Assembly (NCBI RefSeq): GCF_937951745.1
Contig: NZ_CALFBQ010000007.1
Span: 1 to 64,000, forward strand
Origin: an uncultured Chloroflexus sp.
GTDB taxonomy: Bacteria > Chloroflexota > Chloroflexia > Chloroflexales > Chloroflexaceae
Direction of reading: 5' to 3'
Length of the DNA stretch: 64,000 nucleotides
The position numbers were made by a program, and so were the translations under genes. The notes under the pieces were generated by a model. That model was not told the DNA's origin. It saw nothing but the letters and a program-made list of their open reading frames with translations, and did no database searches. This document shows positions 43,986 through 52,232 of the stretch, in pieces (position 1 is the stretch's first letter; each line of letters opens with the position of its first letter).

Positions 43986-45539
43986 ATGAACGACATTCTT
44001 CTCGACGGTGCCAGCCTGACCATCGAACAGAGCTTAGCAGTTGCCTATGGTCAACCCGGTGCTCCGGCGGTGCGCTTGGCGCCATCTGCCCGCGAGCGGG
44101 TGGTGCGGGCGGCGCAGGCGGTGCAAGATTTGTTGGCGCGTGGGGTGATGGCGTATGGTATTACCACTGGCTTCGGTGCGTTTAAGGATCGGGTGATTAC
44201 GCTTGAGCAGGTTGAGCAGTTGCAATACAACATTCTGGTCAGCCATGCGGTGGGAGTAGGGCCGGTCTTCGATATTCCCACTACCCGCGCAATCATGCTC
44301 ATCCGGGCTAATACCCTCGCCCGCGGCCATTCGGGTGTGCGCCTCGCGACGCTCGAACGGTTGATCGATCTACTTAACGCCGGGGTGCATCCCCGCATCC
44401 CCAGCAAGGGGTCGCTCGGCGCGAGCGGTGATTTAGCGCCGTTGGCCCACATGGCGCTGCCGCTGATCGGCTTGGGCGAGGTTGAATGGCGGGGCGAGGT
44501 GATGCCAGCCGCCGTTGCGTTCGAGCGGCTCGGTTGGCAGCCGCTGCAACTAGCCGCTAAAGAGGGGTTGGCCTTGACCAATGGCACCGCAGTGATGTGC
44601 GCGCTCGGCGTGCTCGCAACTGCGCGGGCCGAGTTGCTCAGCGCCACGGCTGATATTGCCGGCTGTCTCAGCCTCGAAGCGCTCTATGGCACGCCGGCAG
44701 CGTTTGATGAGCGTCTGCACGCCTTGCGTCCCTTCCCCCGCCAGATCGAGTGCGCGGCTCATCTGCGCCAGTTGCTGGCCGGCAGCGAATTTGTCCGCCA
44801 CAACGATCCGCGCCACGTGCAAGATGCCTATACTTTGCGCTGCATTCCGCAGGTTCACGGTGCGGTGCGCGACGCAATCGCTTATGCCCGCTGGGTGTTT
44901 GAGATCGAATTGAATGCTGTCACCGATAACCCGCTGCTCTTTGTTGGCGATGATGGCGCGGTTGAGGTGATCTCCGGCGGCAATTTTCACGGTGAGCCGC
45001 TGGCGATTGCGCTCGATTATCTGGGGCTTGCGGTAGCCGAGTTGGGTAATATCGCCGAGCGGCGGCTGATGCGTCTGACCGACGAAGCCTCGAATACACA
45101 TGTCTTGCCGGCCTTTCTCACTCGCGCTGGTGGTCTCAATTCGGGCTTTATGATTGTGCAGTATACGGCGGCGGCTCTCGCGACTGAGAACAAAGTGCTG
45201 GCCCATCCGGCCAGTGTTGATAGTATTCCCACCTCAGCCAACGTCGAAGATCACGTCAGTATGGGTCTGACTGCTGGCCTCAAATTGCGCACGATTCTCG
45301 ATAATGTCAGCCAGATTTTGGCGCTTGAGCTGTTTGCCGCAGCGCAGGGGATTGATTTCCGCCGCCAAGAGCTAGGAGCGCAAGCCCGGCTGGGGCGCGG
45401 CACCGGCCCGGTCTACGAGCTGATCCGCCGCCACGTGCCGTTCGTGGCCGAGGATACGCTGCTGCATCCCTACATTACTGCCATCAGCGAACTGGTCGCG
45501 CAGGGCCGGATCGTGGCCGCTGCCCAGCAGGGAGGATGA
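43986..45539 (+). CDS. hutH: histidine ammonia-lyase
   Basis: First enzyme of histidine degradation, eliminating ammonia to form urocanate. The MIO cofactor triad A146-S147-G148 lies in GSLGASGDLAPLAHMALPLIG. YGITTGFGAF near the N-terminus carries the catalytic tyrosine. QDAYTLRCIPQVHGA and ELNAVTDNPL are diagnostic. The length of 517 residues is normal for HAL; DNPLLF and SVDSIPTSANVEDHVSMG distinguish it from phenylalanine ammonia-lyase. The upstream gap of 430 bp is filled by repeats, so its transcription may be separate from hutUI. A formiminoglutamate-processing gene is not in this window. Confidence 0.96.
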   Translation: MNDILLDGASLTIEQSLAVAYGQPGAPAVRLAPSARERVVRAAQAVQDLLARGVMAYGITTGFGAFKDRVITLEQVEQLQYNILVSHAVGVGPVFDIPTTRAIMLIRANTLARGHSGVRLATLERLIDLLNAGVHPRIPSKGSLGASGDLAPLAHMALPLIGLGEVEWRGEVMPAAVAFERLGWQPLQLAAKEGLALTNGTAVMCALGVLATARAELLSATADIAGCLSLEALYGTPAAFDERLHALRPFPRQIECAAHLRQLLAGSEFVRHNDPRHVQDAYTLRCIPQVHGAVRDAIAYARWVFEIELNAVTDNPLLFVGDDGAVEVISGGNFHGEPLAIALDYLGLAVAELGNIAERRLMRLTDEASNTHVLPAFLTRAGGLNSGFMIVQYTAAALATENKVLAHPASVDSIPTSANVEDHVSMGLTAGLKLRTILDNVSQILALELFAAAQGIDFRRQELGAQARLGRGTGPVYELIRRHVPFVAEDTLLHPYITAISELVAQGRIVAAAQQGG

Positions 45540-45627
45540 GGGTTGGGGCTTGTATCGTGCGCTGGTGGTGAAGCACTGGTGGTTGTCGTAGTGAGACGGC
45601 TGCCTTTGCAAGAGAACGGCTAGCCAA

Positions 45628-46017
45628 TCAAGCCGGTGACGAGCCTTCAATACATCGGCTTGCCCACTCAACCACACGCCGGGCACGCGCAACCGCAGCC
45701 GCATGCTCTTGCTCGGTCACCGGCTCTTCGAAGCCGGGGTGGCGAGCTTACTGCGCAAAATGGTCAGCGTCACCGCTTCATACACCTCTGGCGGTAGCGC
45801 AAGACCGTTGCGGTGTAAACCGGCTAATAACTCTTGATATCGTGAGTGTACTGAAAATGCCAGCGGTCAGGGTGGTAGATAGCTTTAATGGCGTTCTCCG
45901 CTGTTTGCTGAGCATGAAAACATTAATTTCGTAAACGCTATCAGGTGGCAGCGTGATGCTCGCAATTGCGAGATCAGAGCGAGCGCGGCGCAGCCATTCT
46001 GCCGGATCGTCGGGCAT
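45628..46017 (-). pseudogene. HEPN-domain protein gene broken by at least three frameshifts
   Basis: The start ATG at 46017 lies 4 bp after the nucleotidyltransferase stop with AAGGGA upstream. Frame one reads PDDPAEWLRRARSDLAI. The homology then jumps to another frame, HAQQTAENAIKAIYH and FQYTHDI. It jumps again to QELLAGLHRNGLALPPEV, and again to GFEEPVTEQEHAAAVARAR and VVEWASRC, ending at TGA 45628. Joined, these give a normal HEPN protein of the MNT-HEPN pair. Each block is typical of the family, so the gene is decayed rather than misread once. In intact pairs the HEPN protein is the toxin-like RNase partner. Confidence 0.85.
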
Positions 46018-46021
46018 AGGG

Positions 46022-46355
46022 CTATCCCTTGGCGGCATAGAGTTCTTTCCCTTCACGCAGCGCCGGATATAACCCCAGCGATAGGTAGTCGCTGTAACGT
46101 TGGACATCGCTCTTGGTGACAACAATCAGATCTTTCGCTACGCCAAGAGCCATCAAATCGTGGTACAGATGTTGCGCTGTCTGTCGGCGATGGACGCCAT
46201 CAGGCATCGCGATGGGGATGTCAATATCGCTGTCAGCATGCATTTGACCGCGCTATCGATCCAAAGAGGATGCTGCGGCGCAGGTGGGCGATGGCGACCA
46301 TCTGCTGCCTAGGATCATGCAGCAGGCGATTACGATCAACCGGCGTATTGCTCAT
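46022..46355 (-). pseudogene. MNT-type nucleotidyltransferase gene, frameshifted
   Basis: Partner of the HEPN remnant. From an ATG at 46355 one frame reads RRSILFGSIARSNA and stops at 46233. A second frame continues HADSDIDIPIAMPDGVHRRQ to a stop at 46022. Together they form the polymerase-beta-like core GS-x10-DSDID that positions the metal aspartates. Two lost bases (or one gained) near 46240 explain the break. The remaining C-terminal part (GLYPALREGKELYAAKG) is normal for the family. In intact systems the MNT antitoxin AMPylates the HEPN toxin. The product here cannot carry the complete active site. Confidence 0.82.
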
Positions 46356-46391
46356 AGCATTCGGGTTGAAACGTAGCCTTGCCTACCTCGA

Positions 46392-47468
46392 TCATACCAC
46401 CAACCTGCCCCCGTCCACGATCACCCGATCATCGGCGCGCAAGCTGGCGGCAGTGGTGGCGAAGTCGATCGCGAGTGACGAGACATTGACCCCGCCGAGA
46501 TACTGGTTCTCGCCAAACGCGATGCTGATCGCCCCCTGAATGTGCCGGTCAACCAGCGGCCAGCCAATCGGCTGGCGCAGGTGTGGGTTAAGGCCAATCC
46601 CGATCGTGCTGATCCGGCCCAGTTCACCACTGCGTTGGGCCAAGAGCGCCGTGAGCTGATCACCGCCGCTGGCAGCTTCAATGCGGGTGATACGACCGTA
46701 GTTGAATTGGAGATGGGCGGCGCGCGCTGGGCCAGCCACCGGCAGGAAGAGTTCACCCTCGGCGCTCTCCTCAACGATCGTGGTGTAGAGCAAGCCTGCC
46801 GGCACGTTGCTCACAATCGTGTCTGCGGTTCCGCTGGTCGTTTCCAACCGGCCCGTATCGCGCAGCCATGACCGCTCGCCGCGCTGCACGCGCAGTTTGT
46901 AACCCGGCCCGCTGGTGATGGTGATAGTCTGCACCTGTGCCAACGTGCTTAGCACCCGCTCGCTGGCTGCGACCAATGCTGCCGGATCAAGCAGTAGCGC
47001 CGGCATTATGCGCAATTCCAAGTCTTCATGGCTGAGACCGAGCTGGGCCGCTTTGCCGATGGAGGGAATGGCGGCGATCACTTGCGGGATGCGGCGTTCG
47101 CACCGGATCGTTTCAAGCTGGTTGTACGTGGTTGTAAACGCGCGCAACGCTGCGTCCGGCGCGCGGCGCAGATCGGGTTGCGCGCCGATCAATGCCAACG
47201 AGCGATCTACGTGCTGTAGCCACTCCATCCGCCGCCGGTCACGGGAGGCGAGGATGTCTGGCGAGGTTGTGACCAACAATCGTTCGACGTGCTGCGCCGG
47301 CAGAATAGCGACCAGCGGCTCAGCACCAATGCTTTCCAGCGCCAGTAACACCGCATGCAACAGGCGCTGATTACCCGCCTCATCGCGCACCTCGACCAAT
47401 TCGCCGCGCTGCGCGCCGAGCGCATCAACTAGCCGCGCTGCTAGTTGATTCCACAAACTCTCGGCCAT
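46392..47468 (-). CDS. M29-like aminopeptidase-fold protein with most metal ligands lost
   Basis: The 358-residue protein starts with AAGGAG 7 nt before the ATG. Its second half aligns by eye with thermophilic M29 aminopeptidases (AmpS/AmpT). The segment usually written NLPDGEVFT is NVPAGLLYT, so the first metal glutamate is leucine. GEFGIGTNP becomes STIGIGLNP, replacing the second glutamate. The histidine of the HLALG strand is serine (ISIAFG). The HWD pair is AID. Only the final aspartate and overall fold signals (IDRHIQGA, YLGGVN) remain. It probably does not hydrolyse peptides with the usual metal site. It is the last gene of an operon with a U32 protein, 11 bp apart. Confidence 0.75.
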   Translation of the reverse strand: MAESLWNQLAARLVDALGAQRGELVEVRDEAGNQRLLHAVLLALESIGAEPLVAILPAQHVERLLVTTSPDILASRDRRRMEWLQHVDRSLALIGAQPDLRRAPDAALRAFTTTYNQLETIRCERRIPQVIAAIPSIGKAAQLGLSHEDLELRIMPALLLDPAALVAASERVLSTLAQVQTITITSGPGYKLRVQRGERSWLRDTGRLETTSGTADTIVSNVPAGLLYTTIVEESAEGELFLPVAGPARAAHLQFNYGRITRIEAASGGDQLTALLAQRSGELGRISTIGIGLNPHLRQPIGWPLVDRHIQGAISIAFGENQYLGGVNVSSLAIDFATTAASLRADDRVIVDGGRLVV

Positions 47469-47479
47469 GGCTGATCTCC

Positions 47480-49981
47480 TTACATCAACGGAATGTACTG
47501 GTAATTCGCCGGCACAAAGAAGCTACCTTCGGTGACGCCTTGCGGCGCGCTGTGCCGCCAGCGCCGGCCTAATTCGGCGGCGTCGATCTGCTGGTTGAGA
47601 TAGGCACGGAACGCTTCGGTGACAGCAGTGATCTGCGCTGCCGATTCATGCACGAATTCGAGTCGGTAGTGGGCGATGCCGGCGGCTCGCCAGCGGTCGA
47701 GGTATTTGCTCGCCTCTTGCGCTTCAGCGCCAAACACGGTGTTGCGGCAGCCGACGTCGGCGATCACCGGATGCGCGCGGCCCTGCGCGTCGCGCAACGC
47801 TACTCGGTGCCGTTCGCACGGGCGGCCACAATCTTTGTAGCTGGTACCGTTCGACAAGAAGCGGCAGAAGACGCAGTGTTCGGTATGGAACACGGGCAGA
47901 TGGTGATAGGCGATCGCTTCCAACCGGCTACCACCGATCTGCTCGGCCAGATGGGCGATCTGGTCGGCGTTGAGGTCGTGCGTCAGGGTGAGCCGTCGCA
48001 AGCCTAGACCAAGCAGCAGATCGGCGGTAAGAATGTTGGCAGCGTTGAGGCTGAAGTCGCCGGTCAACTCTACTGCCGGATCGTCGCGCAGCATGTTGAG
48101 CAAACCGGTCGAGCGCACCAAGAGCGGCGCGTCGAGTTTGCGCAAGAAGCGCACGACCCGATCGTCTTCCGGCTTGAGCACGCGCGGTGCAGCGATGCGA
48201 ACGGCGATGCCGGCGGCGCGCACTTGCGCTAACGCCGGCTTTAGCCCTTCCAGATCGAGATAGTCGAGCGTAATGCTGTCCGGACGCAGCGCAATCGCTG
48301 CTGCAAGCTGGTCAGGTGAGCGGATGAGCAGATGGAGATGGGTGGTGTCCGGCGGCGCTGCCGGCGCCACAGTGGCCAGCATCTCATCGAGCACGCGCGT
48401 CGGGTCGTGGATGGTGATAGCCGGCGGTTGGCCTTGCAATTCGGCGAGGGCGGCGGTAGCTTGCCGGCGCAACTGGTTGAGCAGCGAAACCGGCACGAAC
48501 GGCTTGCCCTCGATCACGGCAGTGAGTTCGGTTAACTGATACGCTGTGTCACCCAACCGGCCCAACTGGTCGCGCAGCGTTGCTTCATCAAGCGGGCGGT
48601 TTTGCGCTGTCGTCAGCGGTTCCGCACTCTGCACCACAACGGTGAGGTCTGGCTGATCAATCAGCGTCCAGCGCAGTATGAGCGGCGCGCCGGCGCAGGC
48701 GCTAGCGTCCACCCGCACCGGTTGGCGGCGCACCGGCGCGGCGGGCTGCACGAACGGACGGGCCACCCGTTCGGTCTGCGGGTCGCTGGTGCGCCAGAGC
48801 AGATCGCCAGCGCGGATGCGGCGCCGGTTGATCGCGCCTTTGGCAAAGGTCAGCGCCAGCAGGCCATTGCCGGCTGGGGTGACGGTAAAAATGCGCCCGC
48901 CCTCTTCCGGCTCTTCCGGGCTGCGCCAATCGGCGGCATCAAACACCACCCCATCGCCGGGTTTGAGTGGAGCCGCATCGCGGCCCGGCTCCGGTGCGAT
49001 AAGAATGGCGTCGGGCCGCACCTTCACCACCCGGCCCATCAACAAGCCGCGATGGCGCGGCGCGCGGCCCTCCACGACCGCCTGATGGTTGGTGCCGCGC
49101 AGGAAGTGCGGCCCTAACCCGCGTGAATAGACCTGCTCGAGGTGTAAGCGGTCGGCACTAGTTAGATCGGGCGGCAGACCGGCCCACGCCGCATCAAGCG
49201 CGCGGCGGTAGGCGTTGGTGGTAATCGCCACATACTCGGCATCTTTGTAGCGGCCCTCGATCTTGAGCGCGCTCACACCGAGGCGGGCAATCGTCGCCAT
49301 CTCGTCAATCGCCGCCAAATCGCCGGGTGAGAGCAGGTAACGGGCTGCGCCGAGCGGCTGATGTTGGCCGTCAACGATCAGATCGTAAGGCAACCGGCAG
49401 GCTTGGGCGCACTGGCCGCGATTGGCGCTGCGCCCGCCCCATGCTTCGGATGAAAAGCACTGGCCGGAGTACGAGACACAGAGCGCACCATGGACGAAGA
49501 TTTCCAGTTCGATCGGGCTGCGGGCACGGATCGCCGCGACTTCTGCCAGCGATAACTCGCGAGCCAACACCACCCGCGACACACCGTAACGAGCGGCTAG
49601 TGCGACTCCCTCGGCGCTGGTAATGCTCATCTGGGTACTGCCGTGGATCGGCAGATCGGGCGCGATCCGGCGGGCCAGCACCGCGATGCCTACATCTTGC
49701 ACGATAATCGCATCGGCCCCGGCAGCGGCAATCGCGGCTAGCGCCGTCGCCGCTGCACGCAACTCGTGGTCAAACACGAGCGTGTTAAAGGTCACATACC
49801 CTTTCACCCCCCGCCGGTGCAGCGTCTTCATCACCTCTGGCAGCTCATCAAGCGTAAAGCCTACTTTGGCGCGGGCGGTGAAATGGGTCAAACCAAAGTA
49901 GACCGCGTCGGCGCCGGCTTCAATCGCGGCGTGCAATTGCGGCCAATAGCCGGCGGGACTCATAATCTCAGGCTTGCGCAT
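47480..49981 (-). CDS. U32-family protein, RlhA/YdcP-like (peptidase U32, DUF3656)
   Basis: Large U32 protein of 833 residues from the ATG at 49981 (another ATG at 49996 is possible). The N-terminal TIM barrel begins PEIMSPAGYWPQLHAAIEAGADAVYFG and contains IHGSTQMSITS and IFVHGALCVSYSGQC. The four cysteines of the Fe-S site are present: C and C in ALCVSYSGQC, then RGQCAQAC. They match the cluster of RlhA/TrhP/UbiU-type enzymes, which hydroxylate RNA or quinone precursors rather than cleave protein. A DUF3656-like middle (RGLGPHFLRG) and a second barrel-like C-terminus with FHTEHCVFCRF follow. The closest known role is 23S rRNA hydroxylation, so an RNA target is likely but unproven. It lies between two apparently dead enzymes. 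Confidence 0.85.
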   Translation of the reverse strand: MRKPEIMSPAGYWPQLHAAIEAGADAVYFGLTHFTARAKVGFTLDELPEVMKTLHRRGVKGYVTFNTLVFDHELRAAATALAAIAAAGADAIIVQDVGIAVLARRIAPDLPIHGSTQMSITSAEGVALAARYGVSRVVLARELSLAEVAAIRARSPIELEIFVHGALCVSYSGQCFSSEAWGGRSANRGQCAQACRLPYDLIVDGQHQPLGAARYLLSPGDLAAIDEMATIARLGVSALKIEGRYKDAEYVAITTNAYRRALDAAWAGLPPDLTSADRLHLEQVYSRGLGPHFLRGTNHQAVVEGRAPRHRGLLMGRVVKVRPDAILIAPEPGRDAAPLKPGDGVVFDAADWRSPEEPEEGGRIFTVTPAGNGLLALTFAKGAINRRRIRAGDLLWRTSDPQTERVARPFVQPAAPVRRQPVRVDASACAGAPLILRWTLIDQPDLTVVVQSAEPLTTAQNRPLDEATLRDQLGRLGDTAYQLTELTAVIEGKPFVPVSLLNQLRRQATAALAELQGQPPAITIHDPTRVLDEMLATVAPAAPPDTTHLHLLIRSPDQLAAAIALRPDSITLDYLDLEGLKPALAQVRAAGIAVRIAAPRVLKPEDDRVVRFLRKLDAPLLVRSTGLLNMLRDDPAVELTGDFSLNAANILTADLLLGLGLRRLTLTHDLNADQIAHLAEQIGGSRLEAIAYHHLPVFHTEHCVFCRFLSNGTSYKDCGRPCERHRVALRDAQGRAHPVIADVGCRNTVFGAEAQEASKYLDRWRAAGIAHYRLEFVHESAAQITAVTEAFRAYLNQQIDAAELGRRWRHSAPQGVTEGSFFVPANYQYIPLM

Positions 49982-50014
49982 GGTTGATTGTTCCATAGGA
50001 TGATCGCGTCGCCG

Positions 50015-51016
50015 TCATCCACGATGTACCTTAAAAATCGACAGATACACATTCGCTGCATAACCGCAACTCGTGCAGCGGTTGCCTTCTAGCCCGACCT
50101 TCCGGCTTACCCCGTTCTGCCGGCTAATCAAGGTTGCTTGGCATACTGGGCAGCGCGTTGGCTGGTTAGGTTCCGGCCCATAGATAAACTGCAAACCGCT
50201 TTCGTGCCCGATGCGGCGCGCGCGCATGGTTGCGGCGGCAGTTTCACTGCCGGCATCACCCGGCAAAACGTGCCACGGCGTGTCCTCGCCGAGCGTGGTC
50301 TTGATCCAATTGACCATCTCACGTAGCTCATCGGGATGATCGTTAACGCCGTGGTGGATGCGGGTCGTTACTTCGATATGGCACTGCCAGCGTTGTTGCG
50401 CCTCTTCGGCGAAACGCAAAATCTGCCGCCAGTCGCTGATCCCGCCTAGCCGGTGGTAGGCATTATCGGAAAAGCCGCGCAGATCGAGGCTGATGCCGTG
50501 CAGGTACGGCCCTAACTCGCTCAGCGCCTCGCTACTCAGCATGCCGCTGGTGACAATAGCGGTATAGCGGCTGACAGCGCGGCTCAGTTGCAGCAACGCG
50601 AGCAGGTATTCAAAGTTCACCGCTGGCTCGCCAAACGCCCACACCACGCCGCGACAGAGCCGTTCGAGGGCGAAGTCGGCTGCGCGTTGCGGATCAAGCC
50701 GTCGTTGTTTGGCCGGATCAGTGGGCAACGCGCCGTATGAGCCGCGCTGTTGATCAACCGGCAATGCATAGCCCCAGCCGCCGATAGCTAGCGCCGTGGT
50801 GTCAGGGAAGAAGTGCCAAAGGCGATGATCTTCGATTGGGCCAATGGCGGCGCCGCTAATCAAGCCATGATTGAGCAGCTTGATGCCATCTGTACTCCCG
50901 ACCCGCATCTGGCAGCGTCCTACCTCTCCCGGCGCCAGTGTGCATCTCCAATGGCAGGCCAGACACTGAAAGCTTCCCTCGCCAAGCGGCTGTGCTAAGG
51001 TGGCCAGCGATGACAT
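50015..51016 (-). CDS. AmrS-like radical-SAM-fold protein lacking the CxxxCxxC motif
   Basis: The 333-residue protein follows the AmmeMemoRadiSam radical SAM plan throughout. The N-terminal zinc-like knuckle C18-x2-C21-x3-C25 with GRC35 is intact, as are IGPIEDHRLWHFFP, AFGEPAVNFEYLLAL, SLDLRGFSDNAYHRLGG and EVTTRIHHGVNDHPDELREM. Where the family has its cluster loop (a glycine-rich segment with CxxxCxxC), this protein reads GGWGYALPVDQQ (79-90), without cysteine. It therefore cannot bind the SAM cluster in the usual way. A C-terminal zinc ribbon (CPVC...CTSC) is added. It is first in the operon with the U32 gene. Loss of catalysis with retained fold suggests a binding or scaffolding role. 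Confidence 0.8.
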   Translation of the reverse strand: MSSLATLAQPLGEGSFQCLACHWRCTLAPGEVGRCQMRVGSTDGIKLLNHGLISGAAIGPIEDHRLWHFFPDTTALAIGGWGYALPVDQQRGSYGALPTDPAKQRRLDPQRAADFALERLCRGVVWAFGEPAVNFEYLLALLQLSRAVSRYTAIVTSGMLSSEALSELGPYLHGISLDLRGFSDNAYHRLGGISDWRQILRFAEEAQQRWQCHIEVTTRIHHGVNDHPDELREMVNWIKTTLGEDTPWHVLPGDAGSETAAATMRARRIGHESGLQFIYGPEPNQPTRCPVCQATLISRQNGVSRKVGLEGNRCTSCGYAANVYLSIFKVHRG

Positions 51017-51071
51017 AATCTCAGCTTTCTTCTATCTTCAATCAAGATGTGCGAGTGCCAAACGAATGCCT

Positions 51072-51215
51072 ATGCTTGCTCTTCCCCCTCGCGGAGAGGG
51101 GCGTAGTCAGAACATTTGATAAAGTATAACCGTTGATTGCTGGGCGATGCCTCGACGCTCGCCTCCGCGCTCCCCTCTCCCGCGTTGGTAGGAGAAGGGC
51201 TGGGGGTGAGGGTGA
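51072..51215. repeat. GC-rich dispersed repeats before lepB
   Basis: Two copies of the palindromic family: CCCCCTCGCGGAGAGGGG near 51082-51099 and CTCCCCTCTCCCGCG...GGAGAAGGGCTGGGGGTG near 51170-51208. The 490-bp region 51017-51510 otherwise holds the lepB promoter zone and no other gene. Confidence 0.6.
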
Positions 51216-51348
51216 ACCGGCTCATCCTACAGCAGGGATGCTTGTACCAACGCGATCTGTCGGCTGGCAGAGCAGCAAGCCCGCCGCCTGTCACCCAGCG
51301 CGTCATAATCGCTCCTCAAGACCTTCCCGGTTTTGCGTTGTTTGCGGC

Positions 51349-51417
51349 TTGTCACGCCTTTATCTACACTTTATCTATAGGTATGGGTTGGCAATTTGCC
51401 CCGTGTTCGAGTATAAT
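51349..51417 (+). promoter_or_regulatory. tandem candidate promoters of lepB
   Basis: First: TTGTCA (51349-51354), 17 bp, TATCTA (51372-51377). Second and stronger: TTGGCA (51388-51393), 18 bp, perfect TATAAT (51412-51417). The second would start transcription near 51424, just before the hairpin at 51428. Confidence 0.55.
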
Positions 51418-51427
51418 GCCAACGATT

Positions 51428-51450
51428 GCGGAGGGAAACCTTCCCTCCGC
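51428..51450 (+). promoter_or_regulatory. perfect 10-bp stem-loop at the predicted 5' end of the lepB mRNA
   Basis: GCGGAGGGAA (51428-51437) pairs with TTCCCTCCGC (51441-51450) around an ACC loop. No T-run follows, so it is not a terminator. It lies at or next to the predicted transcript start, where such structures can protect an mRNA or serve as a regulator site. Confidence 0.6.
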
Positions 51451-51510
51451 ACGCCATTCTCATGTTGCGCTCTATCCTGTAGTGTAGCATAGAGCACGCA
51501 AAACGGTGCT

Positions 51511-52221
51511 ATGAGCGACAGTCATTCGTCACCAGATCCATTGGCTACTTCCCTTGAGGTTGAGCCGGTGCGCCATCCGCGTGCGCCGTTACGCTATGTG
51601 GTGCGCGAATTGCTTGAGACAGCGATCTTTATTCTGCTCATCTTTCTGATCGTGCGCGGCGTAGTGCAGAATTTTAAGATCGAAGGCTCAAGTATGGAGC
51701 CAACGCTTCATACAGGCCAGTATATTCTGGTCAATAAGCTGATCTATTTTCACTTTGACCTGAATGCGCCGCTGCGCCTGCTTCCCGGTCAGGCCGATTT
51801 GCCGCCACGCGTGGTCTACCCCTTCCGACCGCCGCAACGTGGTGATATTGTCGTCTTTGAGTATCCGCGTGATGTACGGAAAGATTATATCAAGCGCGTA
51901 ATCGGTTTGCCCGGCGATGTGCTCGAATTCCGCGAGGGTCGGGTCTATGTCAATGGCGAGCTGCTCGACGAGCCGTACCTGCGCGGCGCGTTTACCTACT
52001 GTCTCGGCGGCTATCCCTGCGCGCGGGGGCCGATCACTGTGCCGTCCGGTTCGATCTTTGTGATGGGAGACAATCGCGGCAATAGCTCCGATTCGCGGGA
52101 ATGGGATGCGCTGCCGCTCGATCGGGTGGTCGGGCAGGCGTGGCTGATCTATTTTCCTTTCAGCGATTGGGGGTTGGTACCCCACCATCGCTACGATACC
52201 GTGACCGCCGCGACGCCGTAA
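51511..52221 (+). CDS. lepB: signal peptidase I
   Basis: Membrane serine protease that removes signal peptides after Sec or Tat export. The 236-residue protein has one N-terminal membrane helix (TAIFILLIFLIVRGVVQNF, near residues 37-55). Box B, GSSMEPTLHTGQY, has the nucleophile S61. Box D, YIKRVIGLPGD, has the general-base lysine K128. Box E is MGDNRGNSSDSR. The region RLLPGQADLPPRVVYPF is an insert typical of longer bacterial SPase I. The Shine-Dalgarno sequence is weak. A glycosyltransferase follows 11 bp downstream. Confidence 0.96.
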   Translation: MSDSHSSPDPLATSLEVEPVRHPRAPLRYVVRELLETAIFILLIFLIVRGVVQNFKIEGSSMEPTLHTGQYILVNKLIYFHFDLNAPLRLLPGQADLPPRVVYPFRPPQRGDIVVFEYPRDVRKDYIKRVIGLPGDVLEFREGRVYVNGELLDEPYLRGAFTYCLGGYPCARGPITVPSGSIFVMGDNRGNSSDSREWDALPLDRVVGQAWLIYFPFSDWGLVPHHRYDTVTAATP

Positions 52222-52232
52222 GATGTGTTGCT

